64,000 nucleotides of DNA from Amycolatopsis sp. CA-230715 (GCF_018736145.1 NZ_CP059997.1:7253501-7317500), one strand, 5' to 3'. Counted from the stretch's first letter, positions 7,645-18,577 are shown. Notes: generated by a model not told the origin, from the letters alone. A program made the numbers and translations.

Positions 7645-10600
7645 TCATAGGTACTGACCCGCCATCGGGTCGCTGTTGGTGGTGGGCGTCGGCGGCAGGT
7701 CTTCGGGGGTCAGCAGGCGGATCTGTTCGGTGCCGAGCGGGGTGCTGTCGGTGGTGATCCTGCTGGCCTGCAGGGCGATCGCGCGGTCGAGGAGGTTGCG
7801 GACGTAGCGCCCGTTGCCGAACGAGGTGTCGCGCGCGGTCGCTCGCAGGAGGGCGCGGACCCCGTTCTCGACCCCGTCGGCGAGCGCGAGGCCTGCTTTG
7901 GCCGCCATGGTGGTGAAGATCGCGACCAGTTCGTCGTCGGTGTAGTCGGGGAAGTGCAGCGTGGTGGGAAACCGCGAGGACAGTCCGGGATTCGAAGCGA
8001 GGAACTTCGTCATTTCGCGTTCGTATCCCGCGACGATCACCACCAGGTCCTCCCGGTGCTCCTCCATACCCTTCAGCAGTTCGGCCAACGCGTCCTTTCC
8101 GTAGTCGTCCCAGGTCGCCGCGGGCGTCAGCGCGTACGCCTCGTCGATGAACAGCACGCCGCCCAGCGCGCGGGTGACCGCCGCGCGGACCTTCGGCGCG
8201 GTCTGCCCGAGGTACTCGGCGATCAGGTCGCTGCTGGTGACCTCGACCAGGTGTCCCGAAGACAGCAGCCCGAGCTGACCGTAGACCGCGGCGACGAGCC
8301 GGGCGATCGTTGTCTTCGCCGTGCCGGGGTTACCGGTGAACACCAGGTGCCTCGTCGGCGTGGACAGCGGGATCCCGGCGTCGCGGCGCAACCGGTCGAC
8401 CTTCGCCTCGGCGACGAGCAGCCGCACTTCCTGCTTCACCGCGTCGAGCCCGATCAGGCCGTCGATCTCGGCCAGCGGATCGCTCGGCAGTTCCACCCTG
8501 GTCGCCGGCATCAGGGTATCGGGCACGTCCTCGACGAAGATCTCGTGCAGCGACTCGTCCTCGTCGACCACGCCGTCGGCGAGGATTCGCCGCGCCTGCA
8601 ACGCGATCGTGCGGTCGAGCAGGGTGACGGCGGTCCGCGCGTTGCCCGCCGTGCCGGTCGTGGTCGAGTCGAGCAGGCCGCGGACCTTCTCGAGCACGCC
8701 GTCGCGCAGCTCGAATCCCGCCTCCTCCGCCTTGCGCGCGAACACTCCGGCGAACTCGCCCGCACCGAGGTTCGGGAACCTCAGCACCTTCCCGAAGTGC
8801 ACGGCGAGATCCGGCTCCGCCTTGAGCAGGCCGTTCACCCCGGCGTCCGGACCGGTCAGCACGACGAGCAGGTTGTCCGAATGCGCCTGCACCGCGGCGA
8901 GCAGCGTGTTCATCGCCTCGCGCGGCCTGCTGTCGTCCGAGCTCGTGGCCTGCAGCGCGTGCGCGTCCTCGACGCACAGCACGCCGCCGAGCGCGCGGTC
9001 GACGACCCGGCGGACACCGGCGCTGATGTCACCGGTCCACCCCGTCACCAGGTCGGTCGCGTCCACCGTGACCAGATGCCCCGCTGGCAGCGTCCCGAGC
9101 GCGGCGAACATCCGGCCGACGATCCTGGCCACCGTGGTCTTCCCGGTGCCCGGCCCGCCGGTGAACACGAAGTGCCGTGGCCGGGAGGTCGCCGCCATCC
9201 CCGATTCGCGCCGCAGCTTCGCGGCCTTCTCCTCGGCGACGAACAGCGCGATTTCCCGCTTCACGGATTCGAGGCCGACGCAGGCGTCCAGCTCGGCTTG
9301 GGGGTCCGCTGCCCCGGAGCCGCCTGGCACCAGCCGCTGCGGCAGATCGGCCGGGCTCACCCGCACCGTCCTGGCACGACCGCTCTTCGACCGCTTGCGC
9401 GCCGCCGCGACCGACCGCTCCGCCAGGTGCTCGGCGAGCCGCGCGCCGCGCAGGTTGCCGAACCCCGGGGTCCGCGAGAGCAGGACCCCGCCCGTCGTGG
9501 CCACCGCAGGGGAAAGCGTGCCGCCGCGCTCGCCCACCGCGCGGGCGAACAGCTCGCCGAACGCCTTCTCGGTGAACTCCTTCGTTCGCGCGACCCGGAA
9601 ACCCTGGTGCAGAGCCGGGTTCGCGTCGAGCACGCGCTGATCACCGCCTGGTCCACAAAGGACCATCACGTGCTTCCGGTTGCGCCGCAACTGCCTCCGC
9701 AGTTCCTCGGCGGCGGCCGCGCCGCACCGGTAGCCCAGCAGCCGGTCGAAGCCGTCGATGACGAGCAGCCCGCCCTCCGCACAGTCGGCGACCGCGGTCG
9801 CCAGTGTCTTCACCGCCATGGTGGTGTCCATGTCGGTGAACACCTCGTCGTGCAGCCACACCGCCCCGCCAGTGCCACCGCGGAAGCGGAGTTCGCGGTC
9901 GAGCAGGTCCGCCGCGGTCCGTCGGCCGCTGCCTTCCGGGCCCGCGACGAGCACCCGTGCCGGCTTGCCCTCGGCGGCGTCGGCCGCCGCGGCGCGCAGG
10001 GCCGTGGTCAGCGCGGGCTGCCCGATCAAGCGAGTCAGCGGTTCTTCCGGTTTCGGCGGCGCCACCCGCGCCGCGGTGGTGTCGGCCGCGAACCGGGCGG
10101 CCAGCCGGTTCACCACCGTGCGGCGCTCACCGAACAACTGGCGGAGATCCTTCTGGAACTGCATGACCGGGATTCCGCATTCGGTGGTGAAAGTCGGGAG
10201 GCCGGGCAGGCCCTGCACGGTCGCCGTCAGCCGCACCGCCATGTCGAGCCAAGCGCGGCAGGTGTCCGCCTCGCCCGCCAGCAGGCACCTGGCGAGCCAG
10301 TTCCGGATCTCCGATCGCCAGCCGAACGGGTCGAACCCGGGGGCGAGCCGGTTCAGCTGCTCGTGGACCGAGCCTTCGAAGCCCTGGTTGTCGATGACGC
10401 TGAGCTCGACGGGTTCTTCACGGATCCCCGCGTGCAGCAGGAGCCTGGCGAGCGCGACGTCTTTCGTGTCACCGGGGAAGAACGACCGCAGCCGGTCGTG
10501 CGCCGCGAAGAAGCCCTGGCACACCCACTCGAAATGGGCGACCGGGCCCGCCAGCTCCGGGAGCACGGTCAGGATCTCGTCATCGGCGGCGCTGGCCCAG

Positions 10601-11190
10601 AGTTCGTTGACCCGTGCCGTCGGCGCGGTCAGCACCCGCTCGTAGAGTTCCGAATCCGCGGTGACCTTCCGGTGCAGGGCGAGCAGCGCGCGCCGCCGTT
10701 CCTCCAGCGGCGTGATTCCCGCGAAGACCTCGAGGCAGTCGGGGAGGAGAGAAAACGCCAGCTCGCGCCGATCCCGGTCGGTACCGGCGGCGATCAGCAG
10801 CCAGTTGGCCGGCGGGCGGTACTGGTCGTCCGCGACCGAGTACCACAGGTTCGGGTTGCGGTCCGGGGTGTACCTGGTGGCCGCGAACCCGCCGAACAGC
10901 TCCCACTGGATGTCGCCCCTGCTCCCGGACCGCACCGAGCCGACACCGGGGAGGTGGTTCAGCACCGTGACCAGTTCCGCCCCGGCGGCGGTCGTGCCCT
11001 CGCGGTAGAAGTCGATCAGTTCGCACGGCAGCTCGGCCAGTCTCGGGTCGCGGTTGAACTCCTCCGCGCGGTCGCTGACTTCCTCGTAGCAGCCGTCCGG
11101 CACTCGCCACGGCCCGTGCGCGTACACGTCGAGCACGGGCTCGTCGGTCAGCAGCAGGTCGAGATGGTCCGGCAGGGCAGAGCCCGTCAT
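7645..11190 (-). CDS. Giant triple-AAA ATPase (CbxX/CfqX-SpoVK type) with novel N-terminal domain
   Basis: An 1181-residue protein starting at ATG 11190 with GGGGGA upstream. Residues 1-370 match nothing I can name; they are rich in Trp and acidic residues. Module 1 (about 388-600) has a weak Walker A GPEGSGRRT (417-425) with Arg for the catalytic Lys, and LLVIDGFD as Walker B. Module 2 (637-880) has GGPGTGKTT (678-686) and GVLCVEDAHAL. Module 3 (910-1165) has GNPGTAKTT (953-961), GVLFIDEAYAL and an SSRF arginine finger. Modules 2 and 3 are CbxX/CfqX-like, related to EccA and SpoVK. It is probably a remodelling machine; no ESX genes are nearby. Its TGA falls inside a TTGTGGCCGGTCA motif. Confidence 0.85.
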   Translation of the reverse strand: MTGSALPDHLDLLLTDEPVLDVYAHGPWRVPDGCYEEVSDRAEEFNRDPRLAELPCELIDFYREGTTAAGAELVTVLNHLPGVGSVRSGSRGDIQWELFGGFAATRYTPDRNPNLWYSVADDQYRPPANWLLIAAGTDRDRRELAFSLLPDCLEVFAGITPLEERRRALLALHRKVTADSELYERVLTAPTARVNELWASAADDEILTVLPELAGPVAHFEWVCQGFFAAHDRLRSFFPGDTKDVALARLLLHAGIREEPVELSVIDNQGFEGSVHEQLNRLAPGFDPFGWRSEIRNWLARCLLAGEADTCRAWLDMAVRLTATVQGLPGLPTFTTECGIPVMQFQKDLRQLFGERRTVVNRLAARFAADTTAARVAPPKPEEPLTRLIGQPALTTALRAAAADAAEGKPARVLVAGPEGSGRRTAADLLDRELRFRGGTGGAVWLHDEVFTDMDTTMAVKTLATAVADCAEGGLLVIDGFDRLLGYRCGAAAAEELRRQLRRNRKHVMVLCGPGGDQRVLDANPALHQGFRVARTKEFTEKAFGELFARAVGERGGTLSPAVATTGGVLLSRTPGFGNLRGARLAEHLAERSVAAARKRSKSGRARTVRVSPADLPQRLVPGGSGAADPQAELDACVGLESVKREIALFVAEEKAAKLRRESGMAATSRPRHFVFTGGPGTGKTTVARIVGRMFAALGTLPAGHLVTVDATDLVTGWTGDISAGVRRVVDRALGGVLCVEDAHALQATSSDDSRPREAMNTLLAAVQAHSDNLLVVLTGPDAGVNGLLKAEPDLAVHFGKVLRFPNLGAGEFAGVFARKAEEAGFELRDGVLEKVRGLLDSTTTGTAGNARTAVTLLDRTIALQARRILADGVVDEDESLHEIFVEDVPDTLMPATRVELPSDPLAEIDGLIGLDAVKQEVRLLVAEAKVDRLRRDAGIPLSTPTRHLVFTGNPGTAKTTIARLVAAVYGQLGLLSSGHLVEVTSSDLIAEYLGQTAPKVRAAVTRALGGVLFIDEAYALTPAATWDDYGKDALAELLKGMEEHREDLVVIVAGYEREMTKFLASNPGLSSRFPTTLHFPDYTDDELVAIFTTMAAKAGLALADGVENGVRALLRATARDTSFGNGRYVRNLLDRAIALQASRITTDSTPLGTEQIRLLTPEDLPPTPTTNSDPMAGQYL

Positions 11191-11264
11191 GTGTTCCCCC
11201 GCGATCGTCCGGTGCAGTGGCACTCTAGGACGGCCGATCGGGAGGGGTACCGGGAACCGGCGAA

Positions 11265-11660
11265 CTACCGGGGCTGCTGGCGGTACCGAGCGACGTACCT
11301 GGCGTGGATTTCGGCCTCGGCTTCTTCCTTGGCCAGCGCGCGCTGCTGCTTGCCCGTGCCGTAGGCGAACCCGTTCTTGCTGATCCGGTGCTCGCAGCTC
11401 TCGTCCATGTAGGCGAACGAGTAGAAGTAGCCGACCAGCGCGGCCATCAGGCACAGCGCGAGCCGCAGGCCGAGCGGGCCGGGAAGCAGCAGCCAGACCA
11501 GTACCAGCGGGGCGATGAGCACCGTGGTGCGCGCGGCGTGCCGCCACATCCAGGTGCTGGCCGTGATGTCGTGGAACACCCAGCCGCGGTACTTGGCCGG
11601 CAGCCTGCCGCCGAAGGCGTACCAGAGCCACAGCAGGGGGTTCGGGCGTACGCGTTCCAA
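11265..11660 (-). CDS. DUF5313 family membrane protein
   Basis: A 131-residue protein. I choose TTG 11660 because GGAGG lies six bases upstream and the product then begins MERVRPNPLLWLWYAFGG, the usual DUF5313 start. The longer GTG start at 11693 would sit inside a palindromic operator. After RYRGW-type and TWMWRH segments, two adjacent helices (VLIAPLVLVWLLLP and LRLALCLMAALVGYFYSFAY) form a hairpin, followed by a charged tail KQQRALAKEEAEAE. Function is unknown. It is divergent from an OhrR-like gene and probably shares its operator. Confidence 0.75.
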   Translation of the reverse strand: MERVRPNPLLWLWYAFGGRLPAKYRGWVFHDITASTWMWRHAARTTVLIAPLVLVWLLLPGPLGLRLALCLMAALVGYFYSFAYMDESCEHRISKNGFAYGTGKQQRALAKEEAEAEIHARYVARYRQQPR

Positions 11661-11686
11661 TTCGCACCTCCGTGGTCCTTTTGGAT

Positions 11687-11709
11687 AGTACACTAATCAT
11701 TAGCGCACT
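11687..11709. promoter_or_regulatory. MarR-type operator
   Basis: AGTACACTAA-TCA-TTAGCGCACT is an inverted repeat matching at eight of ten positions per arm, in an AT-rich patch of otherwise GC-rich DNA. It lies between the divergent DUF5313 and ohrR-like genes, 60 bases before the latter. Position and symmetry fit autoregulation by the MarR protein; binding is inferred. Confidence 0.65.
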
Positions 11710-11769
11710 AAGTAAAAGTGACCACCGTCGCCCTGGGTAGGGTGGTGCCGGATCGCGAGGAGGTGACGG

Positions 11770-12228
11770 ATGGCGTCGATCGATCTGGGGCCCGACCCGC
11801 TGGCACTGGACCGGCAGGTGTGCTTCGCGCTTTCGGTGGCCTCGCGCAGCGTGATCGCGATCTACCGGCCGTTGCTGGAACCGCACGGGCTCACGCATCC
11901 GCAGTACCTGGTGCTGCTCGCGCTGTGGGAGTCCTCGCCGCGCTCGGTCAAGGAGTTGGGGGAGGTGTTGCGCGCCGAAGCCGCCACCCTTTCTCCGTTG
12001 CTGAAACGGCTGGAGTCCACCGGTTATGTCACGCGGACCCGCAGCACCACCGACGAGCGCCAGCTCCTGGTCGAGCTGACCGCGAAGGGCAAGGAACTGC
12101 GCAAGGAAGCCGAAAAGATCCCATACCGCGTGGTCGAGGAGCTCGGGATGGAGCTCGTCGAGCTCGAACGCCTGCACGCCGCGCTGTCCGGCGTCATCAA
12201 GGCGACCAGGAAGGCGGACGCGCTCTGA
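11770..12228 (+). CDS. MarR family regulator, OhrR-like peroxide sensor
   Basis: A 152-residue MarR protein with AGGAGG just before ATG 11770. The start LDRQVCFALSVASRSVI places a cysteine (residue 18) where OhrR proteins carry the peroxide-reactive Cys, and YRPLLEPHGLTHPQYLVLL is the conserved OhrR helix. The winged helix (about 60-110) contains AATLSPLLKRLESTGYV and a wing DERQLLVELT. OhrR normally represses ohr, an organic hydroperoxide peroxidase. No ohr gene is adjacent; the divergent neighbour is DUF5313. The repression target may therefore differ here. Confidence 0.85.
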   Translation: MASIDLGPDPLALDRQVCFALSVASRSVIAIYRPLLEPHGLTHPQYLVLLALWESSPRSVKELGEVLRAEAATLSPLLKRLESTGYVTRTRSTTDERQLLVELTAKGKELRKEAEKIPYRVVEELGMELVELERLHAALSGVIKATRKADAL

Positions 12229-12229
12229 C

Positions 12230-12265
12230 CCCGTGTCGTTTCGGCCGCGGCCGAAACGACACGGG
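12230..12265. terminator. Perfect 36-base palindrome after the ohrR-like gene
   Basis: An uninterrupted 18+18 base palindrome begins one base after the TGA of the MarR gene and ends 14 bases before the next ATG. As RNA it folds into a very stable hairpin, so termination is the simplest reading. Because it lies directly before the ArsR gene, a role as an operator cannot be excluded. Confidence 0.65.
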
Positions 12266-12279
12266 AGACAATCGGCGGT

Positions 12280-12990
12280 ATGACGTCCAGGAGCGCGGAG
12301 TTGGCTCGCCTCGCCGGCCTGCTCGCCGACACCACCAGGGCCGGGTTCTGCCTCGCCCTGCTCGACGGCAGGGCGTGGACGGCGGGAGAACTGGCCGCGC
12401 AGGCGAAAGTCGCCGCGTCGACCGCCACCGAGCACCTCAACCGCCTCGTCGAGGGCGGTCTCCTCGTCGAGCGGCGGCAGGGCAGGCACCGGTACGTCCA
12501 GCTGGCCAGCCACCAGGTGGCGGCCATGCTGGAAGACTTCGTCGCGTTCCTCGGTCCCGTCGACGAACGCGGGAACACCCTGAAGGCGGCCACCGCTTCG
12601 GCCGCGCTCGCCCGCGGCCGCACCTGTTACGACCACCTCGCGGGGCGGCTCGGCGTGGCGATCACCGACGCGATGACACGGCGAGGCCTGATCGAGGCCC
12701 GCGACGGTTTCGCCTTGACCCGAGCCGGAATGGACTGGCTCACCGGTCCGCTCGACATCGACGCCGACCGCCTGCGAGCCACCCGGCGCCCGCTCGCGAA
12801 AGCCTGCCTGGACTGGACCGAACGCCGCTCGCACCTCGCCGGTTCCGCCGGCGCGCAGATCTGCCGCAGGCTCCGGGAGAACGACTGGATCCGGCGAAGC
12901 GGGACGGGGCGTGCGGTCCGCCTCACCCCGGCGGGAGCCACCGCGCTGCGCGATCTGCTCGGCATCGAGGACGACGCGCTGCTGGCATGA
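12280..12990 (+). CDS. ArsR family winged-helix regulator
   Basis: A 236-residue regulator. The N-terminal winged helix (about 5-75) reads LARLAGLLADTTRAGFCLAL, then AGELAAQAKVAASTATEHLN as the recognition helix and RRQGRHRYVQLAS as the wing. The C-terminal 150 residues form a second domain unlike the short metal-sensing ArsR proteins, matching longer ArsR-type regulators of catabolic or efflux genes. No CxC metal motif is seen. It lies just before a PRISE-type reductase, a cupin and an ABC exporter on the same strand and is their likely local regulator. Confidence 0.85.
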   Translation: MTSRSAELARLAGLLADTTRAGFCLALLDGRAWTAGELAAQAKVAASTATEHLNRLVEGGLLVERRQGRHRYVQLASHQVAAMLEDFVAFLGPVDERGNTLKAATASAALARGRTCYDHLAGRLGVAITDAMTRRGLIEARDGFALTRAGMDWLTGPLDIDADRLRATRRPLAKACLDWTERRSHLAGSAGAQICRRLRENDWIRRSGTGRAVRLTPAGATALRDLLGIEDDALLA

Positions 12991-13059
12991 GCATCGTTCA
13001 TGGCCGGGGTGAGAAACAAGCCTTGGACTCATCACGGTGGCCTGCCCGATGATCAGATC

Positions 13060-14118
13060 ATGCACAAAGCGCGCAACGTCGCACTCGTGGTCGGCGCCAA
13101 CGGCGTCATCGGCCGCAACCTCATCGAGCACCTCCGCGCACTGGACGACTGGTCGGTCATCGGACTCTCCCGGCGCGGCGGCGAGTCGGACGACCGGGTC
13201 CGGTACCTCGCCGTCGATCTGCTCGACGCCGAGGACACCCGCGACCGGCTCGCCGGTCTCACCGAGGTGACCCACGTCTTCTACGCGGCCTACCAGGACC
13301 GGCCGACCTGGGCCGAGCTGGTGCCGCCGAACCTGGCGATGCTGGTGAACGTCGTCGACGCGATCGAACCGGTGGCCACCGGCTTGCGGCACGTCAGCCT
13401 CATGCAGGGGTACAAGGTCTACGGCGCGCACCTCGGGCCGTTCAAGACTCCCGCGCGCGAGTCGGACGCCGGGCATATGCCCCCGGAGTTCAACGTCGAC
13501 CAGCAGGACTTCCTCGAACGGCGGCAGCGGGGCAAGGCGTGGACCTGGTCGGCGATCCGGCCGTCCGTGGTGGTCGGCTTCGCGTTGGGCAATCCGATGA
13601 ACCTGGCGATGGTGCTGGCCGTCCACGCGTCCATTTCGAAGGAGCTCGGTGTCCCGTTCCGGTTCCCCGGCGCTCCTGGCGCCTACGACAGCCTGCTCGA
13701 GGTGACCGACGCCGGGCTGCTGGCACGCGCGACCGTCTGGGCGGCCACCGACGAGCGCTGCGCGAACCAGGCGTTCAACATCAACAACGGCGACCTGTTC
13801 CGATGGAGCGAAATGTGGCCGAAGATCGCCCGGTTCTTCGAGCTCGAAGTCGCGCCCGGTCTCCCGATGTCGCTCGACGTCGTGATGGCCGACAAGGAAC
13901 CCGTGTGGAACGCGATGGTCGAGAAGTACGGGCTCGCACCGACCCCGTACGCCGACGTGTCCTCGTGGGCGTTCGGCGACTTCGTCTTCTCCTGGGACTA
14001 CGACATGTTCGCGGACTGCACCAAGGCGCGCCGGTTCGGGTTCCACGAGTTCATCGATACCGAAGCCATGTTCATGGCGGTCTTCGCCGATTTCCGCCGC
14101 CGCAAGATCATTCCGTGA
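13060..14118 (+). CDS. NAD(P)-dependent reductase of the PRISE family
   Basis: A 352-residue extended short-chain dehydrogenase. I use ATG 13060, directly before the Rossmann start VALVVGANGVIGRNL; the frame is open to an ATG at 13000 with 20 unremarkable extra residues. The segment VSLMQGYKVYGAHLGPFKTP matches the catalytic region of PRISE enzymes (progesterone 5-beta-reductase and iridoid synthase type), with the conserved Lys and Tyr. SAIRPSVVVGFALGNPMNLA is also typical. Such enzymes reduce the C=C bond of enones with NADPH. A cupin follows 12 bases later, so the pair is probably co-expressed. The substrate is unknown. Confidence 0.85.
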   Translation: MHKARNVALVVGANGVIGRNLIEHLRALDDWSVIGLSRRGGESDDRVRYLAVDLLDAEDTRDRLAGLTEVTHVFYAAYQDRPTWAELVPPNLAMLVNVVDAIEPVATGLRHVSLMQGYKVYGAHLGPFKTPARESDAGHMPPEFNVDQQDFLERRQRGKAWTWSAIRPSVVVGFALGNPMNLAMVLAVHASISKELGVPFRFPGAPGAYDSLLEVTDAGLLARATVWAATDERCANQAFNINNGDLFRWSEMWPKIARFFELEVAPGLPMSLDVVMADKEPVWNAMVEKYGLAPTPYADVSSWAFGDFVFSWDYDMFADCTKARRFGFHEFIDTEAMFMAVFADFRRRKIIP

Positions 14119-14130
14119 CGGGAGGCCGGC

Positions 14131-14562
14131 ATGTCCTACCTCGATGACCTTCCCCTGGCCGGGAAGCTCACCGGTGTGCGGTTCGACGGCTGGGAAGACT
14201 GGCTGCGCGAGGAGTTCGTCCGCAACGACCACAACGGCAGAGTGGGCGGCACGCTGCTCGACGAGTCCTCGCACGCGCGGGTGTGGGAGATCCGGTTGGC
14301 GCCGGGCGAACGCGTCCCCGCGCACCGGCACGTGCTGGACTACTTCTGGCTCGCCCATGCCGAAGGAAGGAGCCGTCAGCACACCCACGACGGGACGACG
14401 CGGGAAGTCGCCTACCGTACGGGCGAGATCCGGCAGTACCACTTCGGATGCGGGGAATTCCTCTTGCACGACCTGGAAAACATCGGGACCACCGAGCTGT
14501 GGTTCACCACCGTCGAGTTCCTGCGGAGCGCGAACGCGCCGCTCCCGCTCGGCGAACGGTGA
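14131..14562 (+). CDS. Small cupin-domain protein
   Basis: A 143-residue single-domain protein starting ATG 14131 after GGGAGG. The cupin core is visible as ERVPAHRHVLDYFWLAHAEG, with two histidines and a later acidic residue as possible metal ligands, and a second strand pair around GEFLLHDLENIGTTELWF. It follows the PRISE reductase by 12 bases and probably belongs to the same transcript. It could be a small dioxygenase, isomerase or binding protein; the sequence does not decide. Confidence 0.75.
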   Translation: MSYLDDLPLAGKLTGVRFDGWEDWLREEFVRNDHNGRVGGTLLDESSHARVWEIRLAPGERVPAHRHVLDYFWLAHAEGRSRQHTHDGTTREVAYRTGEIRQYHFGCGEFLLHDLENIGTTELWFTTVEFLRSANAPLPLGER

Positions 14563-14595
14563 CGAACTGTCGGTGGCTCCGGGTATGACCAGAGG

Positions 14596-16524
14596 ATGCG
14601 AAAATCCCCGCGGCAACCCGATGAAAGCGGCGAGCCGCTCATCGGCGTGCAGGAAATCCGGCCGCCGAAATGGGCCGCCGTCGACCAGCAGGTGATCGCG
14701 GCGGGTTTCGGGCAGGCGCTGCGGACCCTGCCCGCGGCGGTGGCCGTGGTCGCGCGGCTGGCGTGGCGCACCTCGCCGCGGCTCGCCACGCTCGCGGCGG
14801 TCACCCATGTGGTTTCCGGGTGCGTGACCGCGTTCGGGCTCTTCGCCACCGCCAACGTGTTCACCGCCTTGCTGCAGCAGGGGCCCACCCCGGAGAAGGT
14901 GCTCGTCTCCCTGCCGGCGATGGCCGTGGTCGTCGGTTCGTACGTGCTGCGCGCCCTGCTGGACACGGCGGTGGCCGCGGTCGAGGGCACCCTGCGCCCG
15001 CAGGTGGTCCGCGCCGCCGACGACGAGGTCACCGCTGCGGTCGTGCGGGTCCGCCTGCTCGCGTTCGAGGACGCCGACTTCCGCGAACTCGCCAGGCAGG
15101 GCGCGAACCAGGGCGTGCGGTCGATCGAAACGAGCCTGCGGCAGCTCGCCGATCTGCTGTCCGCGTCGGTTTCCGTGCTGGCGGCGCTGGTCACCGCGAC
15201 CGTGCTCAACCCGTGGCTCGGGCCGGTTCTGCTGCTCGCCGCCTTCGCGGACGGGTGGGCGGCGGGCCGGGTCGCCCGGCTCAACTACCAGCACTTCCTG
15301 GACACGGTGACGCGGCGGATGCGCAAGAACGTCGTCTCCGAAGCGGCCACCTGGCGCCCGCTCGCACTCGAACGGCATGCGCTCACCCTGCAGGACCGGC
15401 TGCTCGCCGAGTACCGCAGGATCGCGAAAAGCCTTGCCGGGGAAGAGATCCGGCTCGCCAGACGCAGCAACCTGGTCCGGTTGACCGGCCGTGCCGCGGC
15501 CGGTCTCGGCACCGCCGTGGCGTACCTGGTGCTCGGCATCCTGCTCTACGCCGGCGCCATGCCGCTCGCGCTCGCCGGTACCGCGGTGCTCGCCATGCGC
15601 ACCGCGTCCACCGCGCTGTCCAACGCGACCCGCACGGTCAACTTCCTGTACGAGGACTCGTTCTACATCAGCTTCTACAACACACTGCTCGCCGAGGCCG
15701 AGAACAACCGCGACCCCGCGTCGTCGATCACCGCACCGGCCGATCCCGCCGAGATCACGCTCGATTCCGTGTCGTTCACCTATCCCGGCCGGCGCGAGCC
15801 CGCGGTGGACGGGGTCACGCTCACCATCCGGCGCGGTGAGGTGGTGGCGCTGGTCGGGGAGAACGGTTCCGGCAAGACCACGCTCGGGAAACTGATCACC
15901 GGTCTGTACCCGCCCTCGGCGGGGTCCGTGCGCTGGGACGGTGTCGACCTGGCCGACGCGGACCGGCGTTCCGTGCACGACGCGATCGCCGTGATCGCGC
16001 AGGAGCCCGCGCAGTGGCCGATGACCGCGAAGCACAACGTGATCGTCGGCAGGCTCGACCGCGTCGATCCGGATCTCGCGGCGTGGACCGAGGCCGTCAC
16101 GAAGTCCGGTGCGGACGAGGTGCTCGCTTCGTTGCGCCTCGGCGAGCAGACCGTGCTGTCGAAGCAGTTCAACGACGGACAGGACCTGTCCGGCGGGCAA
16201 TGGCAGCGGATGGGGATCGCGCGGGGCATCTATCGGGACGCCGCGATCCTGGTGGCCGACGAGCCGACAGCCGCGCTCGACGCCAAGGCCGAGGCGCGGG
16301 TGTTCGCCGGGCTGCAGCACGCCAGCGGTGACCGTGACCATCGGCGCACCACGGTGCTGGTGACCCACCGGCTCGCGAACATCCGCACCGCGGACCGGAT
16401 CGTGGTGCTCAACCGGGGCCGGATCGCCGAGCAGGGCACGCACGCCGAGCTCATCGCGCGGCGCGGCCGGTACTTCGAGCTGTTCGAGATCCAGGCCGCC
16501 GCCTACCGGCACGGCGCACCCTGA
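14596..16524 (+). CDS. ABC exporter, fused permease and ATPase
   Basis: A 642-residue half-transporter. Residues 1-60 are a polar cytoplasmic lead, about 60-350 form the type I exporter membrane domain with five or six helices, and about 370-640 are the ATPase. The ATPase has Walker A GENGSGKTT, signature LSGGQWQRMGIARG, Walker B ILVADEPTAALD and a switch His in VLVTHRLANIR. It would work as a homodimer or with an unlinked partner. The membrane domain resembles the ABC halves found near peptide natural-product genes. It follows the cupin by 33 bases, so it may export or import the product of that reductase group. Confidence 0.85.
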   Translation: MRKSPRQPDESGEPLIGVQEIRPPKWAAVDQQVIAAGFGQALRTLPAAVAVVARLAWRTSPRLATLAAVTHVVSGCVTAFGLFATANVFTALLQQGPTPEKVLVSLPAMAVVVGSYVLRALLDTAVAAVEGTLRPQVVRAADDEVTAAVVRVRLLAFEDADFRELARQGANQGVRSIETSLRQLADLLSASVSVLAALVTATVLNPWLGPVLLLAAFADGWAAGRVARLNYQHFLDTVTRRMRKNVVSEAATWRPLALERHALTLQDRLLAEYRRIAKSLAGEEIRLARRSNLVRLTGRAAAGLGTAVAYLVLGILLYAGAMPLALAGTAVLAMRTASTALSNATRTVNFLYEDSFYISFYNTLLAEAENNRDPASSITAPADPAEITLDSVSFTYPGRREPAVDGVTLTIRRGEVVALVGENGSGKTTLGKLITGLYPPSAGSVRWDGVDLADADRRSVHDAIAVIAQEPAQWPMTAKHNVIVGRLDRVDPDLAAWTEAVTKSGADEVLASLRLGEQTVLSKQFNDGQDLSGGQWQRMGIARGIYRDAAILVADEPTAALDAKAEARVFAGLQHASGDRDHRRTTVLVTHRLANIRTADRIVVLNRGRIAEQGTHAELIARRGRYFELFEIQAAAYRHGAP

Positions 16525-16620
16525 AATCCTTTGTGGACAGTCAAGGTGGCCGGAGTGGGCGAGGACGGGCCCCGGATGGCACGGTGGAAGCACAACGGCA
16601 GAACGCGAAGGGAGTCCGCA

Positions 16621-18438
<1,818 letters not shown>

Positions 18439-18452
18439 TCGATCGGCGGGTG

Positions 18453-18486
18453 GGCGGGCGCGCCGCCGAGGGGCGGCGCGCCCGCC
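18453..18486 (+). terminator. Terminator of the GH2 gene
   Basis: A perfect 15-bp GC stem (18453-18467 and 18472-18486) with loop GAGG begins 15 bases after the GH2 stop codon. Confidence 0.8.
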
Positions 18487-18510
18487 GCGGGGCTGGGGCC
18501 GAACCCCGCC

Positions 18511-18561
18511 GATGCCGTGCGACCGGACTCCCCGTCCCCGGGGGGAGGCGGTCACGGCATC
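18511..18561 (-). terminator. Nested hairpin after the I36 gene
   Basis: GATGCCGTG (18511-18519) pairs with CACGGCATC (18553-18561) around an inner GC-rich stem. It lies 17 bases past the stop of the leftward secreted-inhibitor gene and faces the GH2 terminator, so the two genes have separate ends. Confidence 0.6.
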
Positions 18562-18577
18562 CGTCCGTTGGAGCCGG

